Below are positions 36,487 to 46,160 of a DNA stretch of 64,000 nucleotides, piece after piece; the first letter of the stretch is position 1, and each line of letters opens with the position of its first letter. Position numbers and translations under genes: made by a program. This stretch comes from Thermus caliditerrae (GTDB taxonomy: Bacteria; Deinococcota; Deinococci; Deinococcales; Thermaceae). Where the stretch lies: contig NZ_JAKEDT010000005.1 of NCBI RefSeq assembly GCF_021462525.1, positions 23,086 through 87,085 of the forward strand, written 5' to 3'. The notes beneath the pieces are model-generated. The model ran no database searches and was not told the origin of the DNA. It was given only the letters and a program-made list of their open reading frames with translations.

Positions 36487-37882
36487 GGACCTCCTCGAGG
36501 CCCGGGCGTCCCCCGGGCTCCGGCAGGACCTTCCCCCGGTTGGCCAGGCCTTTGGGGTCCAGGGCCTCTTTTACCCGCTCCATGGCCAGGAGGTCTTCTG
36601 TTGCGAACATCTCCGGCATGTAGCCTTTCTTCTCCACCCCAATCCCATGCTCCCCCGTGAGGGAGCCTCCCAGGCGCACGCAAAGCTTGAGGATCTCCCC
36701 CGCCAGCTCCTCCGCCCGCTCCAGCTCCCCGGGTTTTTTGCCGTCGTAGAGGACCAGGGGGTGGAGGTTCCCGTCCCCCGCGTGGAAGACGTTGGCCACC
36801 CTAAGGCCGTATTCCTGGGAAAGCCTTCCGATCTCCTTCAGGGCTTCCCCCAGGCGGCTTCGGGGCACTACCCCATCCTGGACGATGTAGTCGGGGGAAA
36901 GCCTTCCCACGGCGCTGAAGGCGGCCTTGCGCCCCTTCCAGATGGCCTGGCGCTCGGCTTCGCTTTGGGCGATGCGCACCTCGGTGGCCCCGCTTTCTTG
37001 GATCACCTGGGCCAGGAGTTTGGCTTCCTCCTCCACCTCCTCCTTGGGGCCTTCCAGCTCCACGATGAGGAGGGCTTCGGCCTGGGGGTAGCCCGCCTTC
37101 ACCGCCGCCTCGGCGGCCTCGATGGCCAAGCGGTCCATGATCTCCATGGCCCCGGGGAGGAGGCGGCTTCGGATCACCTGGCTCACGGCGTTCCCGGCGG
37201 CCTCGAGGCTCCCGTAAGCCGCCAGGAGGGTGTGGTAGGCCTCGGGTTTGGGGAGGAGCCTGAGGGTGATCTCCAAGGCCACCCCCAAAAGCCCCTCGGT
37301 GCCCACGAAAAAGCCCGCGAGGTCAGGGCCAACCCCCTCCAGGCCTTCCCCGCCCAGGCGCACCACCTCCCCTTCCGGGGTGACCGCCTCGAGGGCCAGC
37401 ACGTGGCCCGCCGTCATGCCGTACTTCAGGCAGTGGGCCCCGCCGGAGTTGAAGGCCACGTTGCCGCCAATGGTGGAAATGGGCTGGCTGCTGGGATCAG
37501 GGGCGTAGTAGAGGCCGTAAGGGGCCGCCGCCCTGGACACCTCCAGGTTCACCACCCCGGGCTCCACCACAGCGATCCGGGCCTTGGGGTCCAGGCGCAG
37601 GATGCGGTTCATGCGGTTGAGGGCGATGACCAGGCCCCCCTCCACGGGCAAAGAGCCCCCCGATAGGCTGGTGCCGCTTCCCCGGGCCACGAAGGGGACA
37701 CCATAGCGGTGGCAGAGCCTGACCGCTTCCACCACCTCCTCCTTCCGCTCGGGCAGGACCACGGCCAGGGGGCGCTTGCGGTAGGCGGTGAGGGCGTCCG
37801 ACTCGTAGGGGGCGAGCTCCGCCTCCCGGGTGAGAACCCTCCCCGGGGGGAAGAGGGCCTTGAGCTCCTCCAAAAACCCCAT
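36479..37882 (-). CDS. glcD: Glycolate oxidase catalytic subunit GlcD
   Basis: 467-residue FAD-linked oxidase. [13 protein letters not shown] and [18 protein letters not shown] form the FAD-binding region; [11 protein letters not shown] and [12 protein letters not shown] are active-site motifs of GlcD/D-lactate dehydrogenases. The ATG at 37882 has AAGGAGG upstream; a longer frame to 37942 lacks this. A hairpin separates it from malate synthase upstream. Glyoxylate produced is the substrate of that enzyme. Confidence 0.95.
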   Translation of the reverse strand: MGFLEELKALFPPGRVLTREAELAPYESDALTAYRKRPLAVVLPERKEEVVEAVRLCHRYGVPFVARGSGTSLSGGSLPVEGGLVIALNRMNRILRLDPKARIAVVEPGVVNLEVSRAAAPYGLYYAPDPSSQPISTIGGNVAFNSGGAHCLKYGMTAGHVLALEAVTPEGEVVRLGGEGLEGVGPDLAGFFVGTEGLLGVALEITLRLLPKPEAYHTLLAAYGSLEAAGNAVSQVIRSRLLPGAMEIMDRLAIEAAEAAVKAGYPQAEALLIVELEGPKEEVEEEAKLLAQVIQESGATEVRIAQSEAERQAIWKGRKAAFSAVGRLSPDYIVQDGVVPRSRLGEALKEIGRLSQEYGLRVANVFHAGDGNLHPLVLYDGKKPGELERAEELAGEILKLCVRLGGSLTGEHGIGVEKKGYMPEMFATEDLLAMERVKEALDPKGLANRGKVLPEPGGRPGLEEVHG

Positions 37883-37908
37883 GTCTGCCTCCTTGCCTCC
37901 CACTTTAC

Positions 37909-37940
37909 GCCAAGGGGCAGGCCCCTGCCCGCCCCTTGGC
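37909..37940 (-). terminator. Hairpin between aceB and glcD
   Basis: GCCAAGGGGC pairs with GCCCCTTGGC around a 12-base loop, eight bases beyond the aceB stop; no T-tract follows. It may attenuate or protect the aceB 3' end. TAAAGT beyond it could be a -10 for glcD. Confidence 0.5.
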
Positions 37941-37948
37941 ATGCCGGG

Positions 37949-39511
37949 CTAGTCGATGTAGTCGTAGGCCACCAGGGTCAGGAACTCGATGAACTCCTGG
38001 GAGAGCACCAGCCGGTCCAGGATCTCCTCCGCCTCCTTGTAGCGGCCCGCTTCCCGCCCCCCGAGCTTGGCCAGCTCCTCCTCCTTCACCTGCTGGTAAA
38101 GCTCCGGGGTGATGGTGCGCCCATCCTCCAAGGTGGCCCCCCGGTGCACCCATTGCCAGAGCTGGGCTCGGGCAATCTCCGCGGTGGCAGCGTCCTCCAT
38201 GAGGTTGAAGATGGCCGCGGCCCCGTTGCCGAGAAGCCACTGGTTCAGGTACTGGAGGGCCACGGAGACGTTGTTCCTGAGGCCCGCTTCCGTCACCTTG
38301 CCCCCGGGCACCTGGAAGTCCAGGAGGTCCTCCGCCCCCACCTGCACGTCCTCCCGCTTCACGTGCTTCTGGTGGGGCCTATCCCCCAGGTAGCGGTCGA
38401 AGACCTCCATGGCCACGGGCACCAGATCGGGGTGGGCCACCCAGGTGCCGTCAAATCCCTGGGAGGCTTCCCGCTCCTTGTCCGCCCGCACCTGCTGGAA
38501 GGCCCTTTCGTTCACCTCGGGGTCCTTGCGGCTGGGGATGAAGGCGGCCATGCCGCCGATGGCGTGGGCCCCGTGGAGGTGGCAGGACTTCACCAGAAGT
38601 TCGGTGTAGGCCTTCATGAAGGGCACGGTCATGGTGACCTGGGCCCGGTCGGGGAAGATGGGGGCGGTGGTGGCGAACTTCTTGATGCAGCTGAAGATGT
38701 AGTCCCAGCGGCCGGCGTTGAGCCCGGCGGCGTGCTCTTTAAGCTCGTAGAGGATCTCTTCCATCTCGAAGGCCGCCAGGATGGTTTCGATGAGCACCGT
38801 GGCCCGGATGGTCCCCCGGGGGAGGCCCACGTAGTCCTGGGCGAAGTTGAACACGTTGTTCCACAGCCGGGCCTCCAGGTGGCTTTCCAGCTTGGGTAGG
38901 TAAAAATAGGGACCGCTTCCCCGCCTTACGAGCTCGTGGGCGTTGTGGAAGAAGTAAAGCCCGAAGTCAAAGAGGCTAGCCGAGATGGGTTCCCCGTCCA
39001 CCAAGACGTGCTTTTCCACCAGGTGCCAGCCTCGAGGCCGGACAAGGAGGGTGGCCACCTTATCCTTGAGCTTGTACTCCTTCCCCTCGGGGCTCACAAA
39101 GTCGATCTGGCGCCGGACAGCGTCATACAGGTTCTTCTGCCCTTGGATGACGTTGTCCCAGGTGGGCGAGAGGGCGTCTTCAAAGTCGGCCATGAAGACC
39201 TTGGCCCCGGAGTTCAGGGCGTTGATGATCATCTTGCGGTCCACGGGCCCGGTGATCTCCACCCGGCGGTCCTGGAGGTCGGGAGGGGTCTCGGCCACCT
39301 GCCAGCTCCCGCCCCGCACAAAGGCGGTCTCCTCCAGAAAATCCGGCTTCTCTCCTGCTTGGTACCTTGCCCAAAGCGCCTTCCGCCGCTCCAGGAGGGC
39401 CTTGCGCACGGGACCGAACTCCCTCTGCAGGGCCACCACAAACTTCAGGGCCTCTTCCGTGAGCACTTCCCCCAGGAGGGGATGGTCCTTGGTGATCTCC
39501 ACGCCCTTCAT
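37949..39511 (-). CDS. aceB: Malate synthase A
   Basis: 520-residue enzyme condensing glyoxylate and acetyl-CoA to malate. Family motifs: [15 protein letters not shown] (metal-binding Glu/Asp), [37 protein letters not shown] (in part), [16 protein letters not shown] and the catalytic Asp region [11 protein letters not shown]. The A-form length is usual. First gene of the glyoxylate/glycolate run, with its own TTGACA promoter, divergent from an IclR regulator as in other aceB operons. Isocitrate lyase is not in the window. Confidence 0.96.
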   Translation of the reverse strand: MKGVEITKDHPLLGEVLTEEALKFVVALQREFGPVRKALLERRKALWARYQAGEKPDFLEETAFVRGGSWQVAETPPDLQDRRVEITGPVDRKMIINALNSGAKVFMADFEDALSPTWDNVIQGQKNLYDAVRRQIDFVSPEGKEYKLKDKVATLLVRPRGWHLVEKHVLVDGEPISASLFDFGLYFFHNAHELVRRGSGPYFYLPKLESHLEARLWNNVFNFAQDYVGLPRGTIRATVLIETILAAFEMEEILYELKEHAAGLNAGRWDYIFSCIKKFATTAPIFPDRAQVTMTVPFMKAYTELLVKSCHLHGAHAIGGMAAFIPSRKDPEVNERAFQQVRADKEREASQGFDGTWVAHPDLVPVAMEVFDRYLGDRPHQKHVKREDVQVGAEDLLDFQVPGGKVTEAGLRNNVSVALQYLNQWLLGNGAAAIFNLMEDAATAEIARAQLWQWVHRGATLEDGRTITPELYQQVKEEELAKLGGREAGRYKEAEEILDRLVLSQEFIEFLTLVAYDYID

Positions 39512-39520
39512 GGTGGCCTG

Positions 39521-39550
39521 AGCCTAAGGGAGGGGGCGGAGGTTTGTCAA
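39521..39550 (-). promoter_or_regulatory. Promoter of aceB
   Basis: Minus-strand TTGACA (39545-39550), 18-base spacer, TAGGCT (39521-39526), nine bases before the ATG. Confidence 0.7.
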
Positions 39551-39551
39551 G

Positions 39552-39564
39552 AAGCAAAATGCTT
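39552..39564. promoter_or_regulatory. Candidate IclR-family operator
   Basis: AAGCA-AAA-TGCTT inverted repeat in an AT-rich island between the two -35 boxes of the divergent aceB and regulator promoters. Position fits repression of both; the sequence differs from the E. coli IclR box. Confidence 0.45.
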
Positions 39565-39573
39565 TTTTGTATA

Positions 39574-39602
39574 TTGAAAAATCTTGGGGAGCCTGGTACC
39601 CT
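39574..39602 (+). promoter_or_regulatory. Leaderless promoter of the IclR-family gene
   Basis: TTGAAA (39574-39579), 17-base spacer, TACCCT (39597-39602), seven bases before the ATG at 39610. Confidence 0.65.
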
Positions 39603-39609
39603 AGGGTCT

Positions 39610-40368
39610 ATGCCTAGACCCAGAGGAAAAGGTCCTGGGGAGGTCAAGACCCTGGAGCGGGGACTTGGGGTGCTGGAAGTCTTGAGCGAGCTGGGGGAGG
39701 CGGGTTTGTCCCCCTTGGCCGAGCGCACGGGGCTTTCCAGGAGCACCCTTTACCGCCTGCTTCAGACCCTGGCCCGCCGGGGTTTCGTGGAGGAGGAGGG
39801 GGGGGTCTACCGGGTGGGGCCCCGGGCCTTCACCGTGGGACAGGCCTACCTCCGCAAGAACCTCTTGGAGGCCGTGCGCCCCGAGATGGAGGCCCTGGCC
39901 CAGGCCACGGGGGAGAGCGTGAACCTGGCGGTGCTGGCGGGGATGGAGGCCCTTTACCTGGACCAGGCGGAGGGGACCAAGCTGGTGCGCCTCTTCACCG
40001 CCCCGGGTTCCCGGGCCCCCCTGCACGCCACCGGGGTGGGAAAGGTGCTCCTGGCCTTCCGGGGGGTACCCGAGGGCCTCCCCCTGACCCCCTATACCCC
40101 CCATACCCTCACCTCTCCAGAGGCTCTGGAGCGCGAGCTCGCTGGGGTGCGCCGGCAGGGCTATGCCCTGGACAACGAGGAAAAGGAACTTGGGGTGCGG
40201 TGCGTGGCCGCGCCCGTCTTTGGACCGGGGGGGGAAGTGGTGGGGGCCATCTCCCTCTCGGCCCCCGCGAGCCGCCTCTCCCTGGAGGAGGCCCATCGGC
40301 TGGCTCCCCGGGTGGTGGAGGCGGCCTGGAGAGCTTCTTTGCGCCTTGGCTTTACAGGCCCTGTATAA
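39610..40368 (+). CDS. IclR-family transcriptional regulator
   Basis: 252 residues. Winged helix near residues 12-65 (LSPLAERTGLSRSTLYRLLQ is the recognition region), then the IclR effector domain with ESVNLAVLAG, LHATGVGKVLLA, GYALDNEEKELGVRCVAAPV and a C-terminal GAISLSAP. Effector probably a small acid such as glyoxylate; inferred from the divergent aceB-glc genes. Start at ATG 39610 rather than an upstream TTG because of the TACCCT box. Its stop codon lies inside the -10 region of the next gene. Confidence 0.92.
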   Translation: MPRPRGKGPGEVKTLERGLGVLEVLSELGEAGLSPLAERTGLSRSTLYRLLQTLARRGFVEEEGGVYRVGPRAFTVGQAYLRKNLLEAVRPEMEALAQATGESVNLAVLAGMEALYLDQAEGTKLVRLFTAPGSRAPLHATGVGKVLLAFRGVPEGLPLTPYTPHTLTSPEALERELAGVRRQGYALDNEEKELGVRCVAAPVFGPGGEVVGAISLSAPASRLSLEEAHRLAPRVVEAAWRASLRLGFTGPV

Positions 40369-40369
40369 T
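40353..40369 (+). promoter_or_regulatory. Palindromic operator candidate overlapping a TATAAT box
   Basis: TACAGG-C-CCTGTA (40353-40365) overlaps TATAAT (40364-40369) just upstream of the duplicated MerR/HspR-like gene. The dyad and its place on the -10 box suggest autoregulation. The -35 is weak. Confidence 0.5.
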
Positions 40370-40409
40370 GAGAAAGGTTAGGTGGGTTTAGCGGGAGGAG
40401 CTAAGGGCC

Positions 40410-41108
40410 ATGGACAAGGACCGTCCGGTGTACGTGATCTCTGTGGCGGCGGAGCTGGTGGAGATGCACCCGCAGACGCTGAGGCTGTATGAGCGGAAGG
40501 GGCTCATCAGGCCGAAGCGGTCTTCGGGGAAGACCAGGCTTTATTCGGAGCGGGACATTGAGCGGCTTAGGGAGATCCGCCGCCTGACGCAGGAGCTTGG
40601 GGTGAACCTGGCGGGGGTGGAGGAGATCATGCGGCTGCGGTCGGAGCTCGAGGCCCTGCAGGCCCGCTTCGAGGCCGAGGTGGCCCGGCTCAAGCGGGAG
40701 ATCGGCACCCGCCTGGAGGAGCTGGAGCGCCGCGCCCTCCCCGCCCCGGGGGGGACGGAGAAGCCCTCCCCCAAGGACCGTCCGGTGTACGTGATCTCTG
40801 TGGCGGCGGAGCTGGTGGAGATGCACCCGCAGACGCTGAGGCTGTATGAGCGGAAGGGGCTCATCAGGCCGAAGCGGTCTTCGGGGAAGACCAGGCTCTA
40901 CTCGGAGCGGGACATTGAGCGGCTTAGGGAGATCCGCCGCTTGACGCAGGAGCTTGGGGTGAACCTGGCGGGGGTGGAGGAGATCATGCGGCTGCGGTCG
41001 GAGCTCGAGGCCCTGCAGGCCCGCTTCGAGGCCGAGGTGGCCCGGCTCAAGCTCCTCCTTTTGGAAGAGGGCCGGGCGCTTCCGGAAGGGAGTAGTATGG
41101 GCGCGTGA
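40410..41108 (+). CDS. HspR-like MerR regulator, perfect internal duplication
   Basis: 232 residues made of two identical 93-residue units (3-95 and 122-214) joined by a 26-residue linker. Each unit has a MerR winged helix ([20 protein letters not shown], then GLIRPKR...[12 protein letters not shown]) and a coiled-coil end ([20 protein letters not shown]). The [10 protein letters not shown] and [15 protein letters not shown] patterns are those of heat-shock repressor HspR. MerR proteins work as dimers, so this could be a single-chain dimer. GGGAGGAG precedes the ATG. No dnaK operon is adjacent. Confidence 0.88.
   Translation: MDKDRPVYVISVAAELVEMHPQTLRLYERKGLIRPKRSSGKTRLYSERDIERLREIRRLTQELGVNLAGVEEIMRLRSELEALQARFEAEVARLKREIGTRLEELERRALPAPGGTEKPSPKDRPVYVISVAAELVEMHPQTLRLYERKGLIRPKRSSGKTRLYSERDIERLREIRRLTQELGVNLAGVEEIMRLRSELEALQARFEAEVARLKLLLLEEGRALPEGSSMGA
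40415..40695 (+). repeat. Direct repeat, copy 1 (281 bp) within the HspR-like gene
   Basis: Matches 40772-41052 with only three differences, all synonymous (CTT/CTC, TAT/TAC, CTG/TTG). Offset 357 bp, an in-frame multiple of three. Confidence 0.97.
40772..41052 (+). repeat. Direct repeat, copy 2 (281 bp) within the HspR-like gene
   Basis: Second copy of the 40415-40695 unit. The flanking linker (40696-40771) is unique. Near identity implies a recent tandem duplication or ongoing gene conversion. Confidence 0.97.
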
Positions 41109-42415
41109 GCGCCTTAGAGCCCCTTCTGGAGTTCCTTTCCATCCCTTCCGTTTCCACCGATCCGGCCCACAAGGAAGACGTCCGCAAGGCGGCCTTGTGG
41201 CTGGAGGCCAAGCTCCAAGCCCTGGGCTTCCGCACCGAGCTCCACGAAACCCCCTTGCACCCCATCCTCTATGCGGAGCGCCTCCTGGACGAGAACGCTC
41301 CCACGGTCCTGGTCTACGGCCACTACGACGTCCAGCCCCCGGACCCCCTGGAGCTTTGGGAAAGCCCGCCTTTTAGCCCCACCCTGCGGGACGGGCGGGT
41401 CTACGCCCGGGGGGCCTCGGACGACAAGGGGCAGCTTTGGGCCCACGTGGCGGCCTTGGAGGGTCTTTCTGCTCGGGTGAACGTGAAGTTCTTGGTGGAG
41501 GGGGAAGAGGAGATCGGAAGCCCCAGCCTTCTGCCCTTTGTCCGGGCGAACCGGGAGAAGCTGAGGGCGGACGTGGTTCTCATCTCCGATGGGGCCATGT
41601 TCGCCCCCCTCACCCCCACCCTCACCTACGGCCTAAGGGGCCTGGCCTACCTGGAGGTGCGGCTCCAGGGGGCCAAGCGGGACCTCCACTCGGGGGCTTT
41701 CGGTGGGGTGGCCCCGAACCCCATCCAGGCCCTGGGCTGGCTTTTGGCCAAGCTCAAGGACGAGGGAACCGGCAGGGTCCTCATCCCTGGCTTCTACGAC
41801 CGGGTGCGCCCCGTGGCGGAAGAGGAGCGCCGCCTCTGGCCCCCCTTGGACGAGGCGGTCCTGAAGGCGGAGTTGGGGGTGGAGGTCCTGCCGGGGGAGG
41901 AGGGCTACACCCCGCTGGAAAGGCTTTGGGCCCGGCCCACCCTGGACCCCAACGGCATCTGGGGCGGCTACCAGGGCGAGGGCTCCAAGACGGTGATCCC
42001 CGCCGAGGCGGGGATGAAGCTCTCCATGCGCCTGGTGCCGGATCAGGACCCGGAGGAGGTGGCGGCCCTGGCGGAGGCGTACCTGCGGGAGGTTTGCCCA
42101 CCCGGTTACACCTTGGAGGTCCTCCGCCTTCACGGGGGTAAGCCCGTCCTCACCGATCCCCATAGCCCCCCCATGCGGCTTATGGCCAAGGCCTTGGAGG
42201 AGGTCTGGGGCCGCCCGCCGGTCTACGCCCGGGAAGGCGGGACCATCCCCGTGGTGGCGGAGCTCCAGGAAACCCTGGGGGCGCCGGTGGTCCTCCTGGG
42301 CCTGGGGCTTCCCGACGACAACCTCCACGCCCCCAACGAGAAGCTGGACTTGGTGAACCTGGAGAAGGGCATCGCCGTCATAAGGCGCTTCTACGAGCTC
42401 CTGGCGGAGGCTTAG
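41105..42415 (+). CDS. M20-family metallopeptidase (dipeptidase)
   Basis: 436 residues. Two-zinc site: His in VYGHYDVQP with Asp, bridging Asp in [10 protein letters not shown], Glu pair in [11 protein letters not shown], Asp in [10 protein letters not shown], and the C-terminal His in [13 protein letters not shown] dimerisation lid lies between. Cleaves dipeptides or related substrates in the cytoplasm; it may process peptides imported by the transporter at 9.8-16 kb. GTG start overlaps the previous stop, and TAGTAT lies six bases upstream. Confidence 0.92.
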   Translation: MSALEPLLEFLSIPSVSTDPAHKEDVRKAALWLEAKLQALGFRTELHETPLHPILYAERLLDENAPTVLVYGHYDVQPPDPLELWESPPFSPTLRDGRVYARGASDDKGQLWAHVAALEGLSARVNVKFLVEGEEEIGSPSLLPFVRANREKLRADVVLISDGAMFAPLTPTLTYGLRGLAYLEVRLQGAKRDLHSGAFGGVAPNPIQALGWLLAKLKDEGTGRVLIPGFYDRVRPVAEEERRLWPPLDEAVLKAELGVEVLPGEEGYTPLERLWARPTLDPNGIWGGYQGEGSKTVIPAEAGMKLSMRLVPDQDPEEVAALAEAYLREVCPPGYTLEVLRLHGGKPVLTDPHSPPMRLMAKALEEVWGRPPVYAREGGTIPVVAELQETLGAPVVLLGLGLPDDNLHAPNEKLDLVNLEKGIAVIRRFYELLAEA

Positions 42416-42422
42416 GCCAAGG

Positions 42423-43349
42423 GTGTCAGCCCTGGAGCGTTTCCAGTTGCCCCTGTACCTGGTGGCAGCCTTTTTGGGGGCAGGGCTTGGGTTCTGGGTT
42501 CCGGGGCTTCCCCCGTGGGGGGAGGTCCTGCTCTGGCCTGCCCTTATGGTCCTCCTCTTCGCCACCTTTCTCCAGGTGCCCCTCCTCGCCCTGCGGCAGG
42601 CTTTCCGCGACCGGGCCTTCCTCCTTGCCGGGCTTGTGGGCAACTTTCTCCTCGTGCCCCTTTTCGTCTACGCCCTTCTCCAGCTCCTCCCTCCGGAGCC
42701 GGGCCTCCGGCTGGGGGTGGCCTTGGTCCTCCTTGTACCCTGCACGGACTGGTTTCTGGCCTTCGCCCACCTGGGCCGGGGGGATGTGGCCCGGGCCCTA
42801 GTCCTCACACCCCTCAACCTTTTCCTACAGCTTCTCCTGCTTCCCCTCTACCTCTTTCTCCTTTCCGGAGGAAGCCCAGGGGGCGTGCCCCTGGCCTCGT
42901 TGTTGGAGGCGGCTTGGGTGGTTTTCTTCCCTCTTTTGCTCGCCCTTTTTCTCCAGGTCCGCTCTCTTGGGCGCCACCTCGCCGCCAAGACCGCCTCCTG
43001 GCCCGTGCCCCTCCTGGCCTTGGTGGTTTTCCTGGTGGCCTTGGGCAACGCGGGCCACCTGGCTGGTTTCCCCGCCCTTTTCCTGGTGCTTGGGGGCGTC
43101 TTCGCCCTCTACCTACTCCTGGCCCTGGGGCTGGCCTGGGTCCTGGCCCGCCTCTTCCGCCTCGAGGCCAAGGCGGGGCGGACGCTAGCCTTCAGCCTGG
43201 GCACCCGCAACTCCTTCCTGGTCCTGCCCTTGGCCTTGGCCCTGCCAGAGGGGATGGCCCTCGCTCCCCTGGTCATCGTCTTTCAGGCCTTGGTGGAGCT
43301 TTTGGGCATGGGTGCGGCGGTCCGGCTGGTCCCTAGGCTTTTCCCTTAG
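42423..43349 (+). CDS. ACR3/bile-acid-sodium-symporter family membrane transporter
   Basis: 308 residues with nine or ten hydrophobic helices. [18 protein letters not shown] matches the conserved Cys-containing segment of ACR3-type arsenite permeases and relatives in the BASS superfamily; [18 protein letters not shown] near the end is also typical. The substrate could be arsenite or an organic anion; no arsR or arsC is nearby, so function is open. Starts at GTG eight bases after the peptidase stop. Confidence 0.8.
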   Translation: MSALERFQLPLYLVAAFLGAGLGFWVPGLPPWGEVLLWPALMVLLFATFLQVPLLALRQAFRDRAFLLAGLVGNFLLVPLFVYALLQLLPPEPGLRLGVALVLLVPCTDWFLAFAHLGRGDVARALVLTPLNLFLQLLLLPLYLFLLSGGSPGGVPLASLLEAAWVVFFPLLLALFLQVRSLGRHLAAKTASWPVPLLALVVFLVALGNAGHLAGFPALFLVLGGVFALYLLLALGLAWVLARLFRLEAKAGRTLAFSLGTRNSFLVLPLALALPEGMALAPLVIVFQALVELLGMGAAVRLVPRLFP

Positions 43350-44077
43350 CCCGCCTGCCCGGGGTGGACCTTCTTGAAGATGAGGGCCTCCCCCACCCGG
43401 CCCGAGAGGATGGGTACGGCGGCGCTTTTGGCCACCTGGGCGCAAAAGGGCACGTCGGCCTCGAGGCCCACCGCCTTCAGGGCCTGGGCCGCCGCGGAGA
43501 GGGAGAGGGCCTCCAAGGGGTCCTGGTAGGCCCGCTTCACGGAAAGGGCGATCCGGGCTCCGTCCTCGGGCTCCACCTCCCCCAAAAGCCCCAGGTACTC
43601 CGCCAGCACCCCGGCGGTGTAGAGGTCGTCCAGCCCCACCCGCCCCTCCTTGCCGGCGCAGAGGATGGCCACCTCCTCCGCGGCCAGCTCCCGGGCCAGC
43701 CGGGCGGCGGCATGGGCGTTAAAGAGGGAGGCCAAAAGGACGTGCTTGGCGGTTTTGGCGGCCGCGTGGGCGGCTTTGGTGCCGTTGGTGGTGCTCAGGA
43801 CCACCACCTTGCCCCCCACCGGGGCCTCTAGGGCCTCCCGGGGGGAGTTGCCCAGGTCAAACCCTGGGGGCTTTAGCCCCCCCACCTCCCCTGCCAGGAG
43901 CACGTCCCGGTCCTTGAAAGCCCGGGCGGCCTCGAGGCCCGCCACCAGGTACAAGGCCTCCGCCCCGGCCTCCAAAAGGCAGGTGGCGGTGGTGGTGGCC
44001 CGGATCACGTCCACCACCAAAACCACGTCCGGGTAGGCCACTTCTTCCGTGGGCAGCACGTCCACCTTCAGGCGCAT
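43346..44077 (-). CDS. comB: 2-phosphosulfolactate phosphatase-family protein (ComB)
   Basis: 243-residue ComB-family protein: [22 protein letters not shown] near the N-terminus, [20 protein letters not shown] and [17 protein letters not shown] are diagnostic. ComB dephosphorylates 2-phosphosulfolactate in coenzyme M synthesis in methanogens; most bacterial relatives lack that pathway, so the substrate here is unknown. Follows the crp-like gene by 12 bases in an apparent operon. GAGGAAACC precedes the ATG. Confidence 0.9.
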   Translation of the reverse strand: MRLKVDVLPTEEVAYPDVVLVVDVIRATTTATCLLEAGAEALYLVAGLEAARAFKDRDVLLAGEVGGLKPPGFDLGNSPREALEAPVGGKVVVLSTTNGTKAAHAAAKTAKHVLLASLFNAHAAARLARELAAEEVAILCAGKEGRVGLDDLYTAGVLAEYLGLLGEVEPEDGARIALSVKRAYQDPLEALSLSAAAQALKAVGLEADVPFCAQVAKSAAVPILSGRVGEALIFKKVHPGQAG

Positions 44078-44089
44078 GCGGTTTCCTCC

Positions 44090-44737
44090 TCAGGTTAGGC
44101 CGAAGGCCACTTCCTCCAAAAGCCGCTCGTCCAAAACCTCCACTTCCCCTGGGGCCAGCCGCAGGATGCCCTGCCCCTTCAGCTGGTGGAGCACCCGGGT
44201 CACGGTTTCCCGGCTGGCCCCGGCCAGGGCCGCCAGGTCCTGGTGGCGCAGGTGGAGCCTGAGCCCGTACCCTTGGCGCACCAGCTTGAGGAGGGCGTAG
44301 GCCACCCGGCTCTGCGCTTCCTCAAAGGCCAAAAGGTCCAGCTCCAGGTTGGCCTCCCGCAGGCGGTAGGCCAGGATGCGGGCCAGGTTGTGGGCGAAGA
44401 GGGGAAGGCGCCGGATGAGGCCGAAGTAGGATTCCCGGTGGAGGGTGAGGAGTAGGGTATCCTCCTCGGCCACGGCGCTGGCGCTCCTTTCCGAGGCGTC
44501 CAGGAGGCTCATCTCCCCAAAAACCCCCCCCGGTCCCAGGAAGCCCAGGGTCTTCTCCTGGCCTCCCAGGTGGGTGCGGTAGAGCCGCACCCGGCCTCGC
44601 TCCACCAGGTAAAGGCTCTGACCCAGGTCCCCCTGCTCAAAGACCAGCTTGCCCTTGGGGTAGAAGAGGGGCTGGAAGTAAGAGCGCGCCAGGCGGGCTT
44701 CCTCGGGGCTCAGGTCTTGGAAGAGGGTGGGCGACAT
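44090..44737 (-). CDS. Crp/Fnr-family regulator (CRP-like)
   Basis: 215 residues. N-terminal cyclic-nucleotide domain with FGEMSLLDASERSASAVAEE: Gly74-Glu75 and Arg84-Ser85 match the cAMP-binding residues of E. coli CRP. Long dimer helix about 110-138, then winged helix LAALAGASRETVTRVLHQL (168-186). No Fe-S cysteines, so not FNR. By context beside pnp it matches the locus I remember for T. thermophilus CRP. ATG 44737 is seven bases from TAGAGT; a GTG at 44746 would fall inside that box. Confidence 0.9.
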   Translation of the reverse strand: MSPTLFQDLSPEEARLARSYFQPLFYPKGKLVFEQGDLGQSLYLVERGRVRLYRTHLGGQEKTLGFLGPGGVFGEMSLLDASERSASAVAEEDTLLLTLHRESYFGLIRRLPLFAHNLARILAYRLREANLELDLLAFEEAQSRVAYALLKLVRQGYGLRLHLRHQDLAALAGASRETVTRVLHQLKGQGILRLAPGEVEVLDERLLEEVAFGLT

Positions 44738-44794
44738 CGGTCCCACTCTAACCGAGCCTTCATCTTTTGCCTAGAGGATGAGGAGGTGCGCCCG

Positions 44795-45415
44795 GTGCTG
44801 GAGGCCAAAGACCTAGGGTTCACCTACGGGAACGGCTATCTGTTTCGGGCCCTTTCCTTAAGGGTGCTTCCCGGAGAGGCGTGGGCGGTTTTGGGCCCTT
44901 CGGGGAGCGGCAAGACCACCCTCTTGCACCTTTTGGCCGGCCTCCTGCCCTTGCAGGAGGGCGAGGTCTACTGGGAAGGGGAGGCCATCCGGGGGCTTTC
45001 GGAAGGGCAGTTGGCCCGGAAGCGGTTGCGCTTCCTGGGCCTGGTCTTCCAGCACCACTTCCTCTTCCCCGAGCTCACCGCCTTGGAAAACGTCCTCGCC
45101 CCGGGGTACCTGACAGGACGGGTAGACCGGGAGTTTGGGCTTTGGCTCCTGGGACGGCTAGGCCTGGCAGCGCGGGCGGACTATCTGCCCCAGCGGCTTT
45201 CCGGCGGGGAAAGGCAGCGGGTGGCGGTGGCGAGGGCCCTTTACCTCAAGCCCAGGCTCCTCCTGGCCGATGAACCCACCGCCAGCCTGGACCGCCACCA
45301 GGCCCGGGAGGTGCTTGGACTCATGCGGGAGCTTTCCCGGGAGGTGGGGGCGGCCTTGCTCCTCTCCACCCACGACGCCTCCCTGGTAGAGGGGCTTCCC
45401 GCCCTGTGGCTGTAG
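44795..45415 (+). CDS. LolD/MacB-type ABC transporter ATP-binding protein
   Basis: About 206 residues: Walker A GPSGSGKTTLL, Q-loop VFQHHFLFPELTALENV, signature LSGGERQRVAVARAL, Walker B LLLADEPTASLD and LLSTHD. The FQHHFLFPE segment is characteristic of lipoprotein-releasing LolD-like ATPases, but no partner permease is adjacent. The start is uncertain: GTG 44795 has AGGAGG at good spacing; GTG 44786 is also in frame. Confidence 0.85.
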   Translation: MLEAKDLGFTYGNGYLFRALSLRVLPGEAWAVLGPSGSGKTTLLHLLAGLLPLQEGEVYWEGEAIRGLSEGQLARKRLRFLGLVFQHHFLFPELTALENVLAPGYLTGRVDREFGLWLLGRLGLAARADYLPQRLSGGERQRVAVARALYLKPRLLLADEPTASLDRHQAREVLGLMRELSREVGAALLLSTHDASLVEGLPALWL

Positions 45416-45451
45416 CCCTCTTCCCAGGGGGGTGAAGTAAGATTGAGCGGT

Positions 45452-46159
45452 ATGAGCCCCATCCACGTGCGCGGGCAGAAAGGGGACGTGGCCGAAAGGG
45501 TGCTCCTGCCCGGGGACCCGGGGCGGGCGGAGTGGATCGCCACCACCTTCTTGGAGGAACCCAGGCTCTACACCTCCTACCGGGGCCTCCTGGGCTTCAC
45601 GGGCCGCTACAAGGGGGTGCCCATCTCCGTGCAGACCACGGGCATGGGGGCTCCCTCGGCCAGCATCGTGGCCGAGGAGCTGGTGAGCCTGGGGGCCCGG
45701 GTTCTCCTGCGGGTGGGCACCTGCGGGGCGGTGGACGAAGCTCTGGCCCCGGGGGACCTGGTGGTGGCCCAAGGGGCCGTGCCCCTGGACGGGGCTACCC
45801 GGCAGTACCTGGAGGGCCGCCCCTACGCTCCCGTGCCCGACGCCGAACTCTTTCGGGCCCTTTGGCGGAAGGCGGAAGAGAAGGGCTTTCCCCACCACGT
45901 GGGCCTGGTGGCTACGGAGGACGCCTTCTACGCCACCACCCCGGAAGGAGCCAAGGCCTGGGCCCGTTTTGGCGTCTTGGCCTTTGAGATGGAGGCCAGC
46001 GCCCTCTTCCTCCTAGGCAAGATGCGGGGGGTAAAGGCGGGTGCGCTCCTTGCCGTTTCCAACCGCATCGGCGACCCGGAGCTGGCGCCCCCGGAGGTGT
46101 TGCAGGAGGGGGTGCGGCGTATGGTGGAGGTGGCCCTCGAGGCCCTTTTGGAGGTGTAG
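45452..46159 (+). CDS. Purine nucleoside phosphorylase
   Basis: 235-residue hexameric-type (DeoD-like) phosphorylase very close to the known Thermus enzyme. LLPGDPGRAEWIA binds phosphate, TGMGAPSASIVAEEL and RVGTCGAVD follow, and the C-terminal FEMEASALFLL and SNRIGDPEL contact the nucleoside. Cleaves purine nucleosides for salvage. ATG chosen over an upstream TTG; TAAGAT lies eight bases upstream. One base separates it from the enoyl-CoA hydratase gene. Confidence 0.95.
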   Translation: MSPIHVRGQKGDVAERVLLPGDPGRAEWIATTFLEEPRLYTSYRGLLGFTGRYKGVPISVQTTGMGAPSASIVAEELVSLGARVLLRVGTCGAVDEALAPGDLVVAQGAVPLDGATRQYLEGRPYAPVPDAELFRALWRKAEEKGFPHHVGLVATEDAFYATTPEGAKAWARFGVLAFEMEASALFLLGKMRGVKAGALLAVSNRIGDPELAPPEVLQEGVRRMVEVALEALLEV

Positions 46160-46160
46160 C

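Noticed and set aside
40415-41052. Consideration of the 281-bp repeats as a mobile element or CRISPR-like repeat
   Set aside because: Only two copies, both coding and in frame, with no terminal inverted repeats or target duplications.
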